DNA from: Brugia malayi | Lineage: Eukaryota; Nematoda; Chromadorea; Rhabditida; Onchocercidae | Length of the DNA: 64,000 nt | Assembly: GCF_000002995.4 (NCBI RefSeq) | Contig: NW_025062478.1 | Span: 2,518,001-2,582,000, forward strand | Direction of reading: 5' to 3' | Part shown: positions 35,087 through 49,700 of the stretch, one piece after another | How positions within the stretch are numbered: position 1 is the stretch's first letter | How the letters are laid out: each line of letters starts with the position of its first letter | Notes under the pieces: model-generated | Told to the model about the DNA's origin: nothing | Seen by the model: the letters and a program-made list of their open reading frames with translations, nothing else | Database searches by the model: none | Translations under genes and position numbers: made by a program

Positions 35087-38000
35087 TTAAACAACTACGA
35101 ATGCTATCATTTGCTCTGATAATACGGATGGAAATTTTTGGCTTATTGTTGCATGATTTGACTTTTTTTTCATTGCAAATTCTATTTCAATTTTAGTTGC
35201 TTCAGTAAAGAAAACATTCGAAGTGATAAATTGTTTACAATTCATTTGTTTATTTATATTTTCTGTACGATTATTCTCCATAAAATTAGTATTTATACTT
35301 TTTGCTGTTGTTATATTTGTTAAATTTAAATATTTTTCCTCGTTCTTGCTTAAATCAGATTTTCCAGCAAAACGAACACTTTGTTTACGAATAACTTTTG
35401 TTGTTACACATGAATCTGACATTATGTTTTCCGGAATGGATAAAGTTTTCTGAAATATTATCACTGATAAATGTTATATTTATAAAGAGATGAAAAAAAA
35501 AAAAAATTAAAGATTGTTAATTCAAAGAAAAAATTATTTTTTCCTCTCTTTTTTTCTGCTTTGAAATTCTAAAATTTGTTTCAATTCACAGTTCAGATAA
35601 TTAATTTTTGATGTATTGTTTAAAAACAAAAAAAAAAAACAAACAAACAAACAAACAAACAAATAAAAATTTATGGTTGTTTTCAAATTAATAAGAAATA
35701 ACTGAACTATAATAAATGAATCATAAATTTTTTTACGGAAAATTTCTTAAATTTTTTTTTGCGGCAAATTTCTTATATTTCTTACTTTCATCAATTAACA
35801 ATTTTGACAAATATCATTTATACTTACGCTTAATTTGACGTTTTTTAAATCATCATTTTTCATTTTTAAACTTCTAAAACTACTTCGCGGTGTTTCAATG
35901 TTGCTTTTTGATAGAAAACTGGAACGAGTAGAACAAGTAGATTTTCGTCTTTGATAAAACAAATCAATTATATGATTTTCCAATCGTACTGTCTAAAAAA
36001 AAAAGTAAAATATTAGTAAAATATTAATTTTATCTTTGAATTTAAGAAAAAAAAGACTATCAATTACCTTGGCCAAGTTACTCATCAAATAAGGAGTAAT
36101 TAAATTATAATAGGAATAAAAATTAAACCATAAAAATATTACTGATTGATAGAAGTAATTAAAAGTAATTAATTAAATATATTTCATTTTCATCATTGTA
36201 TTCACTTCTTTTCACTTTTGATGAACTTACTTCATTTTATTTCAGTTTTTTTTTTTTTTTTTTTGAAATTACGTTTGCTTCTTTTTTTTTTTTTTCTAAT
36301 TACTTTATAAAGTATTGTATTTTGGTATTTAGAACTTATACTACAGGTAAATAACTTATAAATCAATTACTAAATTCTTCAATAAAATCAATACTAATAT
36401 ATAAATTAAAATTTAGTGAGAAAAAAAAAAGAAATAAAAAAATACGAAAATCTTTATTAAATACATTTCCGTTGATGAAAGTGATATGAAGAAAAAAAAA
36501 ACATACCTTATCAATAGATTGTGCATATTCAATCTCATTTAGTACTTCAAAATTGAAATTATCACTATCATCTAGTAAATCACGAAATAGTATCACTGTT
36601 TCATCATTCTAAAAATGAAAAACAAAGTAATTTATTTGATTAAATATATTAACCAATTAAACATTAAAAAAAACAAACTAACAAAAAAAAAAAAAAAAAA
36701 GAAAATTTAATTATCTCTAAAAAATCACTTAACTATAAATGCATTCAATTTAACATTCATTCATTTTTAACATTTCTATTCTAAATTAAATTTAATTTTC
36801 CTAATTAATTGATTCACTTTGTTTACACTTTTCAATAATTATGATAGAATTAAAAAATTTGATGTTTATATCATAAATACTGACTAATTTTATCAATCTA
36901 TTAGTTCATTCATTAGCCAAATTTGAAATTCCATTTATTAATACTAAAATTACTTTGAAATTAATAAAATCAAAAATTAATATTAAATATTTTTAAGGTT
37001 TTTTTTATTCTTTTAAATAACTTACAGGTATATCATTGAAAAGAATACATAGCATTGCTAAATCATAAAGAATACGAAGTCTATTTGGATGAGTGGGTCT
37101 ACGCCATATACGTCGACCCATTAGGAATATTTCCGCATATTCACGTTTAACGTCAATCCATATTCGCTTCTTCTCATCTTTATCACTAATTAACGGTGCT
37201 AATCGATAATAGCAAGTGTAAATTGCTGATGCATACCTAAAAAAAAAAAAAAAAAGAAAAAAACTTAAAATTAAAATAAAATAGAAAACTTTCAAATTAA
37301 TATTAAAAATTTAAAATATAAATGTGAAAAAAAATTGAACCATGCAAGACAATAATATTTTTTGGTAATATTGTTAAGCCGTCGAAGCCATTCCATACAA
37401 ATTGCTCGTTTCTCATCTGTATCATAATGATCCAAATTTCCATGTTGAAATTTAAATAAATCATTAGCTGACCAATTATTACCCTTTAAATTTTATTAAT
37501 ATTTAGCAAATATTAAATTAATAAAATTTGCATAAATTTGCCAGTTTTGTGAATGAAATAAATTCAATTTTAGTAATTTAGATGATTATTATGAATTATT
37601 TCAATTTTTTTTTTTTTTTTTTATTTATCATTAAACTAAATTCAAAAATTTTGTTAACTTCTGTAAATCTGATATATTCTTTCTTTTTTTTTTCTTTTTT
37701 AAATTTCCATTACTTTCTTTTTTTTTATATATAAAGGAATTGAGTAAATTGAATAATTTAAAGTAAGTAGCAGAAGTTAGAGTTGTAGTATAAATCTGTA
37801 AATGATTTAATACTGAAAAGTGTTAGTTATATTAAAACTGCAATATTATTTTAATTATTTATTAAAATTTACTTTTCGTTTCATTCGTTCTAACTCATTC
37901 GTTGCTTTTCTGTTTAATTTCGATATTAGATGTTTTATTGGTTTAGCTGAAACATATTTACTCTTTCTTCTTTTTTTCTATCAAAATTATTTGTTAATTC

Positions 38001-38780
38001 ATTAAATAATTGATAATTTATATTTATGATTATAAAGCCAATCACTATTAAATTAAATTTATGATATTTTATATTCAATTTGTCATTATATGAAAATTTT
38101 TTTTCTTAATTTTAGTATTATTTTTAAACAAATTATAATATTAATCATACAATTATCTATTTTGATTTTTTCTAGACACTAATCCTAAATATTATATTGT
38201 TTCCTTTTTTTTTTTTTTTTCATCCTTTCTATGAATTATTTAAATATATTTCATATGAGAATGATAACTGATTAGAATTTAAAAAATAAACCTGAATCAG
38301 GTGATGATTTTATTCTTAAACGACAAATTTTTTTAGCTTCAGGTATTACACGTAGTAATGGTGTGCATAAGCATTGTTTTATTGAAATTTCATATTTCTA
38401 AAATTATAATCATACATTCTTTTATTATCTCTAATAATTTAAAATAAATATAGAAAATGAAATGACAATAATACTTCACTTATCATTTCAATTTTATCTA
38501 ACATTTCAATTAATTCTTTTTTTTTATTTTTAAGAAATATCTCACACATAGTAAAATGTACAATTTTTTCAAAAAGAAAAAAATTATTTTTTGTTTAAAA
38601 GTAAAAACGAAAATATATAATAAAAGAAAAAATAAATAAACAAGTAAACAAATAAATAAATAAACTGACACGCAATCTACGGAAGCATAATCCGCATAAT
38701 GTACAATGAACTTTCATCCAACCTCTAACAATTTTCTTATGAAAAGTACGAATTTTACTTGTGCGATAAGTGGAATTCAT
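35087..38780 (-). CDS. Highly divergent 14-3-3-like protein with C-terminal extension
   Basis: Eight exons (transcript order): 38780-38670, 38397-38292, 37946-37873, 37483-37341, 37236-37026, 36608-36507, 35992-35828, 35449-35087; all phases join, giving 424 residues. The 14-3-3 relation rests on YYR (154-156, where YYRY carries the phosphate-binding Arg in normal 14-3-3), Y178xE180xF182 at exactly the family spacing, PTHPNRL at 192-198 (family PTHPIRL), and LNEIEYAQS (family LNEESYKDS). Key changes: the Tyr after the Arg is Leu, the conserved Asn of the LNFSVF helix is Asp (203), and the N-terminal helices are hardly recognisable. About 160 residues after the fold are Ser/Thr/Asn/Lys-rich and unlike known family members. 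ATG lies 4 bases after ATTTTAG, a likely trans-splice site. The 38670 donor (GTCAGT) is less usual. Confidence 0.65.
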
Positions 38781-39430
38781 CAGTCTAAAATTTTACAATC
38801 ATATTTGTGAAGAGAAAAAAAAATAAATAAACAAACAAAAACATCAATACAAGACAGAGAGAGAGAAGAAAGAGGAGAGGAAGACATAAAGTTGATAAAA
38901 TATGCAATCATTTTTGATAAACTTCCTCAATATCATATTAATATTTCATGATGTGATAATTTTTCATTTTCTTTTTATAATAAATGATAAATAAATTAAC
39001 AAAATATTTGATTTCAAAAAAGAAAAAATAAATAAATAAATATTTGGAAGCTTTCTTAAAATTATAAATGATAATAGTAAAAAGAGAAGTAGAAAATGGC
39101 ATATGTTTGCTCCTTTGTGATTCAATCTGAATGAGTGTAACATAAATTAACTGTTTCATTTCAAATTGTACAAATTCACATAAAAATTCGCTGATTAAAA
39201 AGAGAAAAATGAATTTTATACATCTGAAATGAAATAACTCAATCAATCAATCAATCAACCAATCAATCGATCAATCGATAAACAAATCAATGAATCAATC
39301 ATTTGGTTAATGAGTAGGAAAAGAATAATTAAAACTCTTTCATAAAATGTAAAATATCATTGATCACAAAATTTTGTGCATTAAATCAATCAAAAATCTA
39401 TAACCTATCTTTTTTCTAAAAACAAAAAAT

Positions 39431-39476
<46 letters not shown>

Positions 39477-41100
39477 GAAAAATTAATTTGTTTTCTACCA
39501 AATACACACCCAAAAATAAAAAAAAAACAAAAAAAACAAAAAATTTAATTAATGAATAAATTTAAAAAAGCGAAAAAAAAAGTAATTAAAATAATCAAAT
39601 AATTTTCTGCTATTCATTTTTTTTTTTTTTTTTGTCAAACATTAATTATTCATTTAAAAGAATTAATACAGTATTATATTAATATATCAATAATTTAGAT
39701 TGAATACAACTTACAATTAAGCTGTGAATTAAAATAATAATTAATTCTTTTTCATTTGAGATGAAAAGAAGAAAAAAAAAAAAAGAGGAAAAGTGTGATA
39801 TTATGGGTATGGCAAAGAGATAGGGAATAGTCACAAAATGCTTATAACTAAAGTTATTCAAAAAAAAAAAAAATTAGACAAAGATTGATTGCTATTGAAG
39901 ATATGAAATTATTCAATTGGATGAGTGTAGTGAAGAGGAAAAAAAAAATTGAAGAATCTTTTTTTTTTTTTTTTTTTGCATTATTTTTTACCTCAAAAAA
40001 CTTTATGAAAATCATTATAGTATAACAAAAATTGAGATAGTATGTAATTAAGTTTTTTTTTTTTTTAATTTATATAATTTTTTATATAATTAAGATAATT
40101 AAACATTAAATTTATATAAATTTTTTAAAATGTATAATTAAGGTATTTATATAAATTAAGATTATTTTTTTTTTATATACACAATTAAATTTTTTTCTTG
40201 TTTTTATAATTAGGATAAATTAAGCATTTTTGTTAATTTTTTTTATAATTAAGATAATTAAGCACTAAATTTGTATAATTTTCTTTAAATATATAATTAA
40301 GCTATTTGTACAAAATTAAGATAATTTTTTGTACACATAATTAAGCTTTTTTTTACTTTATAATTAAAATAAATTAAGCATTTTTATTTATTTATTTTTC
40401 ATAATTAAGATAATTAAGCATTAAATTTTATATAACTAAAATAATAAAGCATTGAATGTGCTAAAAGATACATGTGATAAACTTTTTTTTTTCTTTTTCG
40501 AAAAATTTAATAATAAAGTGATAATAATTCTTTATGATATATTTCTTCCACTTTTTTTTCGTTTTTTCTTTGCATTCTTTAAATAAATGATAGAATTTTG
40601 AAATTTGAAGAAAAAATTAGCTTTAGAATTATAAATAGTAAATAGACAATGTAAATAAAAGACAAAATGTAGTGATGTTATCAGTTTTAATTACGATAAT
40701 AATGATAAGTAGATTAATAAATAAGAGAATGGCAAGTTAAGTAGGATTATAAATTCATTAAAAATATAATAATTCATTGAAGAATTAATTAAAATTATAA
40801 AATCTACTTCATATTATTTCATATTAATATTCAATTGCTTACCACTCGAAATTTTGAAGAATTCATTGAATTTAGATCGAATTGAATGATCATTGATTTT
40901 AGAAAAATAAAATACAAAAATTTTATCATTAAATTAGCTAAGCACACAGAGATCAATCAATAATTTCACCAATGATACTACAATTATCTGTTGAAATATT
41001 TCTTATAATGGTGAAAGAGAAAAAGTTTAAAAAAATCAAACAGCATTTTGTTATCGAATTAATTTAGATCAAATTTTTTCCCAAATTTAATCAACGATCT
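38781..41100. other. Intergenic, repeat-rich
   Basis: Contains (GA)n at 38855-38885 and 39433-39471, AATC repeats near 39240-39300, and degenerate ATAATTAAGATAATTAAGC repeats at about 40030-40450. No gene seen. Confidence 0.6.
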
Positions 41101-41119
41101 AAACTTAGCAAATGCAGTA

Positions 41120-41480
41120 ATCAATGATCTATTTGACAATTATAATACGAAATGATCTGTTTAGTAACCATAATATAAAATGATCTGTCTGATAATCAAA
41201 AGACAAAATGATCTGTCTGATATGAAACTATGGAATGATTTGTCTGATAATCATAATACGAAATGATCCATCTGATAATCACAATATAAAATGATTAGTC
41301 TGATAAGCACAATAAGAAGTGATCTGTCCGATAATCATAAGACAAAATGATCTGTCTGATAATCATAATATAAAATGATCAATCTGATAACCATGATACA
41401 AAATATGATCTGTCTGATAATCAAAATATGAAATGATTTGCCTAATAATCATAATACGAAATGATTTGTTCAATGTTCTA
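41120..41480. repeat. 28-bp degenerate minisatellite, about 12 copies
   Basis: Imperfect tandem units containing AAATGATCTGTCTGATAATCA with a variable CATAATACG-like linker. It lies upstream of the Bro1 gene and downstream of nothing transcribed on this strand. Confidence 0.8.
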
Positions 41481-41689
41481 GCAAAATATCTAACAACGAT
41501 ATTATCAGTAATATATACTAAATAAAAAAGTATATCGATTGATTTCGATTGATCAATTATGAATGTATAATTTAGTGAAGCATAATCAGTACTTTACTAA
41601 AGACTAAGATAAAACAATAAGATTGCAAGGAAATTTAAGAAAATAGAAATTGCTGAACTATGAATCCATGAAGGATAACAACTTACCTC

Positions 41690-41758
41690 TTTCTCTCTCT
41701 CTCTCTCTCTGTCTTTCCCTCTCCCTTCCCCTCTCTCTTTTTTTCCTTCTTCAAATTT

Positions 41759-41793
<35 letters not shown>

Positions 41794-43687
41794 AAGCATT
41801 AAAGTAGTGAAGTTTAGCTTAGGATGAATTCTAAAAATTACTTAATCCTCAATCATCATTGAGAATAGAACTGATAAAATATGACACTGTTAAGTGAGAT
41901 CAAATTTAATCGTACAACAAATTTCATCTCAACTAAATTTTTAACTTTTATGACGTCAATGGATGTGATTGAATTGATAAGTTGAAGAAAAGTGAGAGAG
42001 AGAGAGAGAGGGAGAGAGAGAGAGAAAAAAAGCAAGGAAAAGGGAAAAAATTAAAACAAATATTTTCTTTTCGTTTATTCTAAATTTAACTGAAACAATA
42101 TGGCTAATACTTTTGGTTACCTACGAGAAAAATATTATTACAATGTAATTTTAACTAAGAAAAATTTTCTCTTTCATTTTTCATTGCTTTTTTTTTTCAT
42201 TTTTTCTCTCTCTCTCTCTTTCTCTCTTTATCTTTTTATTATAGCATCATATAAACACATTTGAAAAATGGATTGGCTTTGGTTATTTCAAGTACTAACT
42301 ATTTAGTTCAAAAAAAAAACAAAAAAAAAAAAAATATTTTCATTTCAAGAAACACTCTTTTTAAAAAATATTACTTCAAAAAAAAAAAAAAAAAATACGA
42401 CTTGAAAAATAATCACATCAAAAAATTGCAATTTATAAAATTATCATTTTAGATTCTGTTCTTAAATATTTCAAAATTACCTCCTTAGTTTAATAATTAA
42501 TTTTTATTTATTTTTATTTGAGAGTATTATGAATTTTTTTTTGGTATAAATTATAAAGGACATAAAATGTGTCATTAAATCAATGAATCAATTATTAAAT
42601 TTTTTTTAAGCCAGAAAAAGAAAAATGAAGATTAATTAGTCATCAATAGATAACAAAATTTTAAACTTGAGAAAAGAAAATCTATAATGGAACTCCGCAA
42701 TTTAAGCATTCTATTAGAGCTCCAAAACTGGATCCGGAAAATGTACCTACAAATTCAATCATTTCCGTTATTTTACACCAATATTGTCATACCGGAATAT
42801 CGGAATGTTAGAATTTAAAAACGTTAATTGTCCGTGAAATACCACGCATGCATCGCAATTCCTTTTTTTCTTTCTATAAATTGCGTGATATGCCCAGAGG
42901 TTGGGTAATTGTTGGGTTTCATTCTAGTTGTGATCGGTTAGTCTGATTTGGTATTTTGTTGGGTGAAAATTGTTATAAATACAGTCATCGTTTGTATACA
43001 AATCTTTGAAACTTCAAGAATATTGATAAGGTGATACTGATAAATGCTGATTGTTATTGATAATTATTTGACTTTTTGAGGTCAAATACTTTTGATTATA
43101 TTCCAAAAAGACATAATTACTGAATGTTGACCAATTATAAAATTTAAGTTATGCATTCTTCTAGTTCTGATTAAATTAGTTAGAGTTAAACTGAATTTTT
43201 TCTCCGATAAATACTGTCTCACAAATTGCAATCAAACTGATATGAGAACTGTATTAGTACGTCTGTAGTTACACCCTTGATTACGTACCTTAAAAAAAAA
43301 ATCTTAATTTTGGCTTATTATTAGAAAAATGTTAGTTTTACTATATTACTATTACTGCATTATTATTGTTATTATTATTATTATTACTTTATTACATTAC
43401 CATTATTATTATTATTTAATATTGTCACATTATTATTATCACTATTATTATTATGATTATCGTTATTATTATTATATTATCACTATTATTATTGTTACTA
43501 TTACTACGTTGTTGTTGTTATTATTAGTACTAAAAATATATCCGCTGCATGTGAAAGCATAAGAATGAATGTTAGATGGTAGTGAAAAAAAGAAATAAAA
43601 TGAAATTTTCTATGTCAAAAGTTATACAACAAATAATATCGACTATATGACTTTTTTTTAAATCAGTTTTTTTTTTTTTTTTTTCAG
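41690..43687. other. Upstream region of the Bro1 gene with microsatellites
   Basis: (CT)n at 41691-41740, A30 near 41765-41792, (GA)n at 41995-42025, (CT)n at 42204-42228 and a long (ATT)n-type tract at 43366-43525. Between 42680 and 43000 the sequence is less repetitive and may hold the promoter. A 43-codon open frame at 42689-42820 has no supporting signals. Confidence 0.55.
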
Positions 43688-43701
43688 AAATTTAGTCAAC
43701 T

Positions 43702-46700
43702 ATGGAGGGTATGCCACGTGTACCGATGCTTACGCCAGATTTAAAATTTTGTTTGGCATCATTACCAACCAATTTTTCATCGCAAATTAAAGAAGTTAGT
43801 TTTTTTTTTTTTAAATAATTTATTATAATTCTGATTACTGTGATAAGGTTACTCTGTCATAATTTTGAGCAGTTTCAATAATTTTTTTTTTATCCTAGCC
43901 TGTTTAGTTGATTCATATTAATTTTTCTTTGTTAATATATTTTCTTTTTATCTTGGGGTAGGCTGGCTGATTCATTCCAATTCTTTTAAATGAATTTTTT
44001 TTTTTCTTTTTCTTTTTTTATATACGGTTAGTAAAAAATTAGTACAAACAAAAATTTTAGCATTTGCGGTTGATATGTATGTGCATTTAATCAAATTTAA
44101 TTGTTGTGTTATTCTGAACATAATGTACATTTTGATATAATCATTCATTTCAGTATATCCTATTGCACTATCAAGATGATCCAATGAAGTATGAAAGTGC
44201 TATTGGTGAAATTGAAAATATGCGTTCGGTACCTTTTCCATTCTTTTAATTGTTCAACATCTTTTTGTAGTTTCTAGTTTTTTTTAGCAATAATATCAAT
44301 ATTAATTTAGATAATTTTCATAGAAGTAGTGCCAGTAGCAAACTGAATTCAAATATTCCTACATAAAATTAGTTTACTACTGGTATTATTAATTTTGAGA
44401 AAATATGAATTGGCGAAGATATATTTTCAGTTAATAAATTGTTGTGCATTAGACTATAATATTCTAGAAATTGAGTCGACTTTTGCCTGATTTGGAAACG
44501 TTGAGCATATTGAAACGATATTACGCGCAGTTATGCTTGATGAAAAATAGATTTCCAATGGAAAAAGGTGATACTATCAATGTGGCATTTTCCTGGTATC
44601 ATTTTCTCATTTTCTTATCCTTTGTTTACAAAGTTTAAAATTATGATTTGTGATATTATGATGAATAAAGATAATAATAGAAATGGTTTTCTCAGATGAC
44701 TATTAGTATTAGTACTACTTTTACTGCGATTATTTAATAAAGAACTATGTAGTTCTGTTCCAAAATATATTAATAAAATATAATAAATTAATCCAGGTCT
44801 TAATGTTAGAAGTAGTGCTAGTTCCATATATTTTGTGAATGGATACGGAGGTAAACAAAAATATGAATTTTAGGATGGATAAGAATAGTGATACATCAAA
44901 TGCAGTTGTATTTGAAGATATTAATTATGAGCTTGCATGTATAATGTACAATATTGGTGCTGTACATGCAGCAATTGCTGCTAATGAAACACGCACTGAT
45001 TTAGACGTTAGTCTCTTGTTTGTTTTTTTTTCGTTTTTTCTTTTTTTTTATCTGTTAAAAAAGCAAAAAGAAAAAAGAAAACAAAAAAACTCTGTCTTGC
45101 AGCATTTATTTGAATTCTTTGATAATAAATTTCTTTCAGTCAATTAAAAACGCTTTTACACATTTTCAATGCGCGGCATATCCTTTCGAACAAATACGAG
45201 ATTCGATGAATGCTGTGAAGTATTCTGCTGTCGATTTTGATCCTTCTATTCTAACATTTTATATCACTATACTATTGGTATTCTCTTTTGTTTTTACATT
45301 CTTTTTTTTTCACCTCTTTCATCAGATGATACAATCATCTAGAATTTTATTATTTTTCACTGGTATTGAATGACTATTTATATTAATTTCATAGGCGCAA
45401 GCACAAGAATGCTTACTGGAAAAAAGTATCATTGATCATCGCAAAAATACAGTGATAGCAAAGTTAGCAATTCATCTAAGGGATGTATATATGCAATGTC
45501 GTGAACATTTTGATTTCACTGGCTTAAATGATGTCCTCTCTTCGAGATGCAAGGTAAATTTTTTCCACAATTAGTGATGTCCTCTCTCGATCTTCGAGAT
45601 AAGTAAGATAAGAAAACTTTTAGTGTTGTAATATCAGCTAGAATGTTGCAGGAATGGTTAAGAACATGCACTGTAAAATCAGAAATGTATGGAGCGATAG
45701 CAATGCTTCATCTTGGCTTGCAAGCAGAAGAAGATAACAAAATGGGTTTTAGGTTCTAATTTTTGTAGAATAACTATTTTAATATAGCAATTATGTTTTT
45801 GATTTACCAATGCTCGATTTAATTTTAACGATTATTTGTTGCAGAGTTTCTTATTTTGACTTTGCTTTGGAACATGTAACTGCAGCTATGAAACAGGTTG
45901 AGAAGGATAAGCGAGAAAGTTTGAAGGAAGCTGTCATTTTTTTGAATGATGTTATTCTTGGAAAGTTCGTTTTCTTTCATTCATTTGATTTAGACATCCA
46001 TTAAATCATCATTAGCTATCATTAATAGGTGTTATTATTTTTTTAAAAAATTATTTTTCCTATAAACAATCTTGATTGTGTCGTAAGGAATTTGATGCTA
46101 ATCGCCGTAAAATGGATTGAACAGAGAATCCTTTTTCATGAAAGACTTAAACTTTTAAAGTAATTATGAAATGCGTTATTTGAATATAAGAGATCGGTGA
46201 TAAGAATGGAACGAAACAGTAGTTTATATAATTGTATTTAGACAGCGAAATGCTAAGAAAGAAAACGACTTTATTTATCATGATCGAATGCCGAAATCAG
46301 AAGAATTGGCTGTTATAGAGGTACAAATTTATTGGTGTGCATTTATTGGTGTATATTGGCTTATTGGTGTATACAAATTTATTGGTGTATATTGGCTTAA
46401 TATTTTATTCAGATATGGCAATAATTTTAAAGAAATGTTTCAATAGTCTGTAAATATGATAATATAGCACAATCAAGTTTGGATAGATGATTTGCTGTTT
46501 GCTGTTGTTTACCTTTTGTAATACAGTGTAAGACATGCATTTTTGCACTTTAGGAAAATTTTTGTAATAGGAATGAACCAGTAGGAAAGTTCAGTGCAAT
46601 AACGAGAAAAATTTTAATTGCTGGTTTTATGAAATTTTTTTAGCTAATTTTTTTTTTATGCTGAATTATGTTATACAGGGTGTTAATATGGTAAAAGCAG

Positions 46701-49700
46701 TTGGATTTGATCCAACCGATAAATCAGTCTCTGGTCCTGATCTCTTTGCTGCATTGCTACCAGGCAATGTGCTCAAATCACTTTCTGTTTATAGTGAAGA
46801 AAAAGCAAAATTCAAACGTGCGCTATTAGAAGAAATTGAAGAAAAAGATAAGGAATTAGAGTAAGTGTATTCTAATAAGTTGCTTATTATATTTGTGATT
46901 TTGAAAAGTTGCTTATTGTAATTTTAATTTTCATAATTTACCATCTTTACATTTACAGTTTGGTTTTTCATTCATAGTTTTTTACATTCGCTTCAGTAAT
47001 CGGCTAAGCATTATCATTTAGTTTCTTATTGAATGCTACTTCGAAATACCGATCCTATAATGCAAAAAATTTTGTATTTCATCCTCGTGAAAAGCATATG
47101 TTGTCACTCGAATATATTATAGATGAATATGTTTTATACTTTCTAGGCACTCCAATAATGTCACTTTTTTTTTCAGAGACTATATTAAATCTTTGCAACT
47201 TGAAGAAATTAATTTTAATGATGGGTCAGGAATGGAGGAACTTCCAGAAATGTTATTAGAAAGAAGTGCTGCATTCAACTCACAACCGGATGCTTTTCCT
47301 GAATTATTGGACAAATTACATCGTACTTTTTTTTGTTCATCCAGCAGCACAATAATTACTGATAGATAATTGAATATTAGATTTTTATCAGTAGAGAATA
47401 AAACATTTCAGGAGTTGGAGATTGTGCGATAGAAGCAGACCATAAAATTTGCAATCTTCATAATAGATTAGATGCTATTAACTCTCTTCAACTGGTTACT
47501 TTTGAAATATTGTAAAGTAGATATCTGACTATCTAGTTAAATGTTAAACAATGTTACGGTATCTCAGATTAAACCAAATACTGGTTGTAACATTGTTTAT
47601 CATTTAAACCTATCGAATCGTCTTTTAAAACTAAAGCAGTTAATTGTTTAATGTATGTATATTTGACATTGCATATCATTGTAGAGAGCTGACGAAGGAT
47701 TTAGTGCTATCATGAAAGAACTTAATCGTGTCAACGATCATCATATGAAAGCGCGGTAAATGTAGTTGCAAAATTCGAAATTTGAACTGATTTCAATTAA
47801 GATTTCTAAGTTTAATATGATTTAAAGGGCAAACAATGCGGAGCTACAACGTGCATTAGCTGCTCATTCAGAAAGTCTAAAAATTTTGGCAATGCCATTG
47901 AATGAATTACGTAAACGACTAACAGATAATAGTGAAACAAAACCAGGTATATCTTTTATTTATTTATTTATTTTTTCAATCACACGAAGATAAAATCATT
48001 ATTTGCAGCAGATAGCACAGAGGGATTACTACTGAAGAAGATGCTGGATAAGGCAAATGAAATGAGCACTCAGAGACGTACTTTACTTTCGAAATTAAAT
48101 GAAGATTTACAAAATGATGATATTACAGCAAAATGTTTGACAGAGAAGAATGAAGATAATTGGGTTAGTTGACCTGATAATAGTTCATTTATTGAGAAGT
48201 ATGATAAATGTAAGTATGGGTGAAGAAAAAAAAAGATGACTTGCAGGGATTGTATGAAAATGAACTTAAAAAGCATGAGGAAACTGCTACACTGATTCGT
48301 ATGAATCTTGCTGCACAAAATAATATACTTGCTGCATTGACTGATGCGAATGCTAGTTTTGGTGATTATCGTAAAAAGATTATCGATGTAAATAAAAAGT
48401 AAGTTCTTTTTTTGGTAAGTTTTTTCTTAAATGAATATCTGAAATTTTGATATTATAGCTTCTCTGGCAATCGATATTTCATCATTGATTGTTATTGATG
48501 TTCTGATAATGTCTTTTTTCATATCACTGAGGCATATAATTATCATTGCAGTCGTATGGATCAGGTACTTGCTCTTACTGCAGCTTATGATGTGTATGTT
48601 GATGTTTCACAGAAGACAGAAGAAGGCTTAAAATTCTATTCAACTTTATTCTCAATGATAAAAGGTTTAGGAAATGCTGTTGAAGCAATCGAAACTGCTT
48701 GTGAGTTTTGTTTCAACTAATTTTAATTAGGATGAAAAAATGGATTTTAAAAAAAAAAAAGGAAAAACTTTGTTTAAAATTTGATGAAACTTTGAAATCT
48801 AGCGTGAATTTACATACTTTGTTATAGTTGAAGAGGAAAAGAAAGAGAAAGAGAAAGAAATGCTGAGAGGATTGGAAGAGCATGCAAATGGTATGAAGTG
48901 GATTACTTCCGCACAAAATATCAAGAAGGACACAGATCATATTTCAGTAGGCTCCGAAAACGTCAGCAGTGATAATAAGCTAGAAATGGGTTTGTCGTTT
49001 TCATTTTCACTTTTTTTCGAAGAAATATACAGAGATTTCAAATTCTATTGAGAGAGAATAATTTAAAGATCAGAAAATTTTTAAAGGAAAGAGAAAGGAG
49101 AAAACTTTGACTTATTAGTTGTTTTGTCTTTTTTTTTGCTTTGAAAATTAACAATTAATTTCAGGTTTTAAAAGACTAAGACTGAAAGACTGTTTGGAAT
49201 ACTATCGCAATAATATTGCTAAAGATGTCCATCATGGCACACAACAATCTCATCCCGTTGATATCTTATCATCTGTATCACACAGAGATGAGATACAATC
49301 TAATCATCAGACCATGCCTACCTCTGATACTGCTCATCATTCCCAGTATCAGAGTTCAGCATCGTTGCATTCTCAATTTGCAACAATGTCTAATTCATCA
49401 ATACCAAATACTTCATTAAGCAGTACCGCAAAGATGATTCCGCAACCATATATATTTTCTAATAATGTGGCATTATCACAAGCATCAAAGCCACTATTAA
49501 ATCCTCAATTACAACCTATGGTGTCGTTAACACCGCAACACACCGTAACGTCACCGTATCATTTTTCCGCAGATCAGCGTACTTTCACTATTCAAAATCC
49601 TAATGCTATAAATGCAACATTACCAGTTGCTAATACCCAACAGGTGAACACTTCAGTTCTTCAACCACCGACCTCTGTCATTCATGGCATTTCTGAACCA

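Noticed and set aside
35223..35453. Plus-strand hydrophobic 76-residue frame
   Set aside because: Antisense of the last exon of the 14-3-3-like gene, which joins in frame with seven other exons.
42689..42820. 43-codon open frame starting MELRNLSILL
   Set aside because: No splice, promoter or polyadenylation support and no family match; could be chance in a less repetitive stretch.
43329..43562. Plus-strand frame rich in Tyr/Ile
   Set aside because: Translation of an (ATT)n microsatellite.
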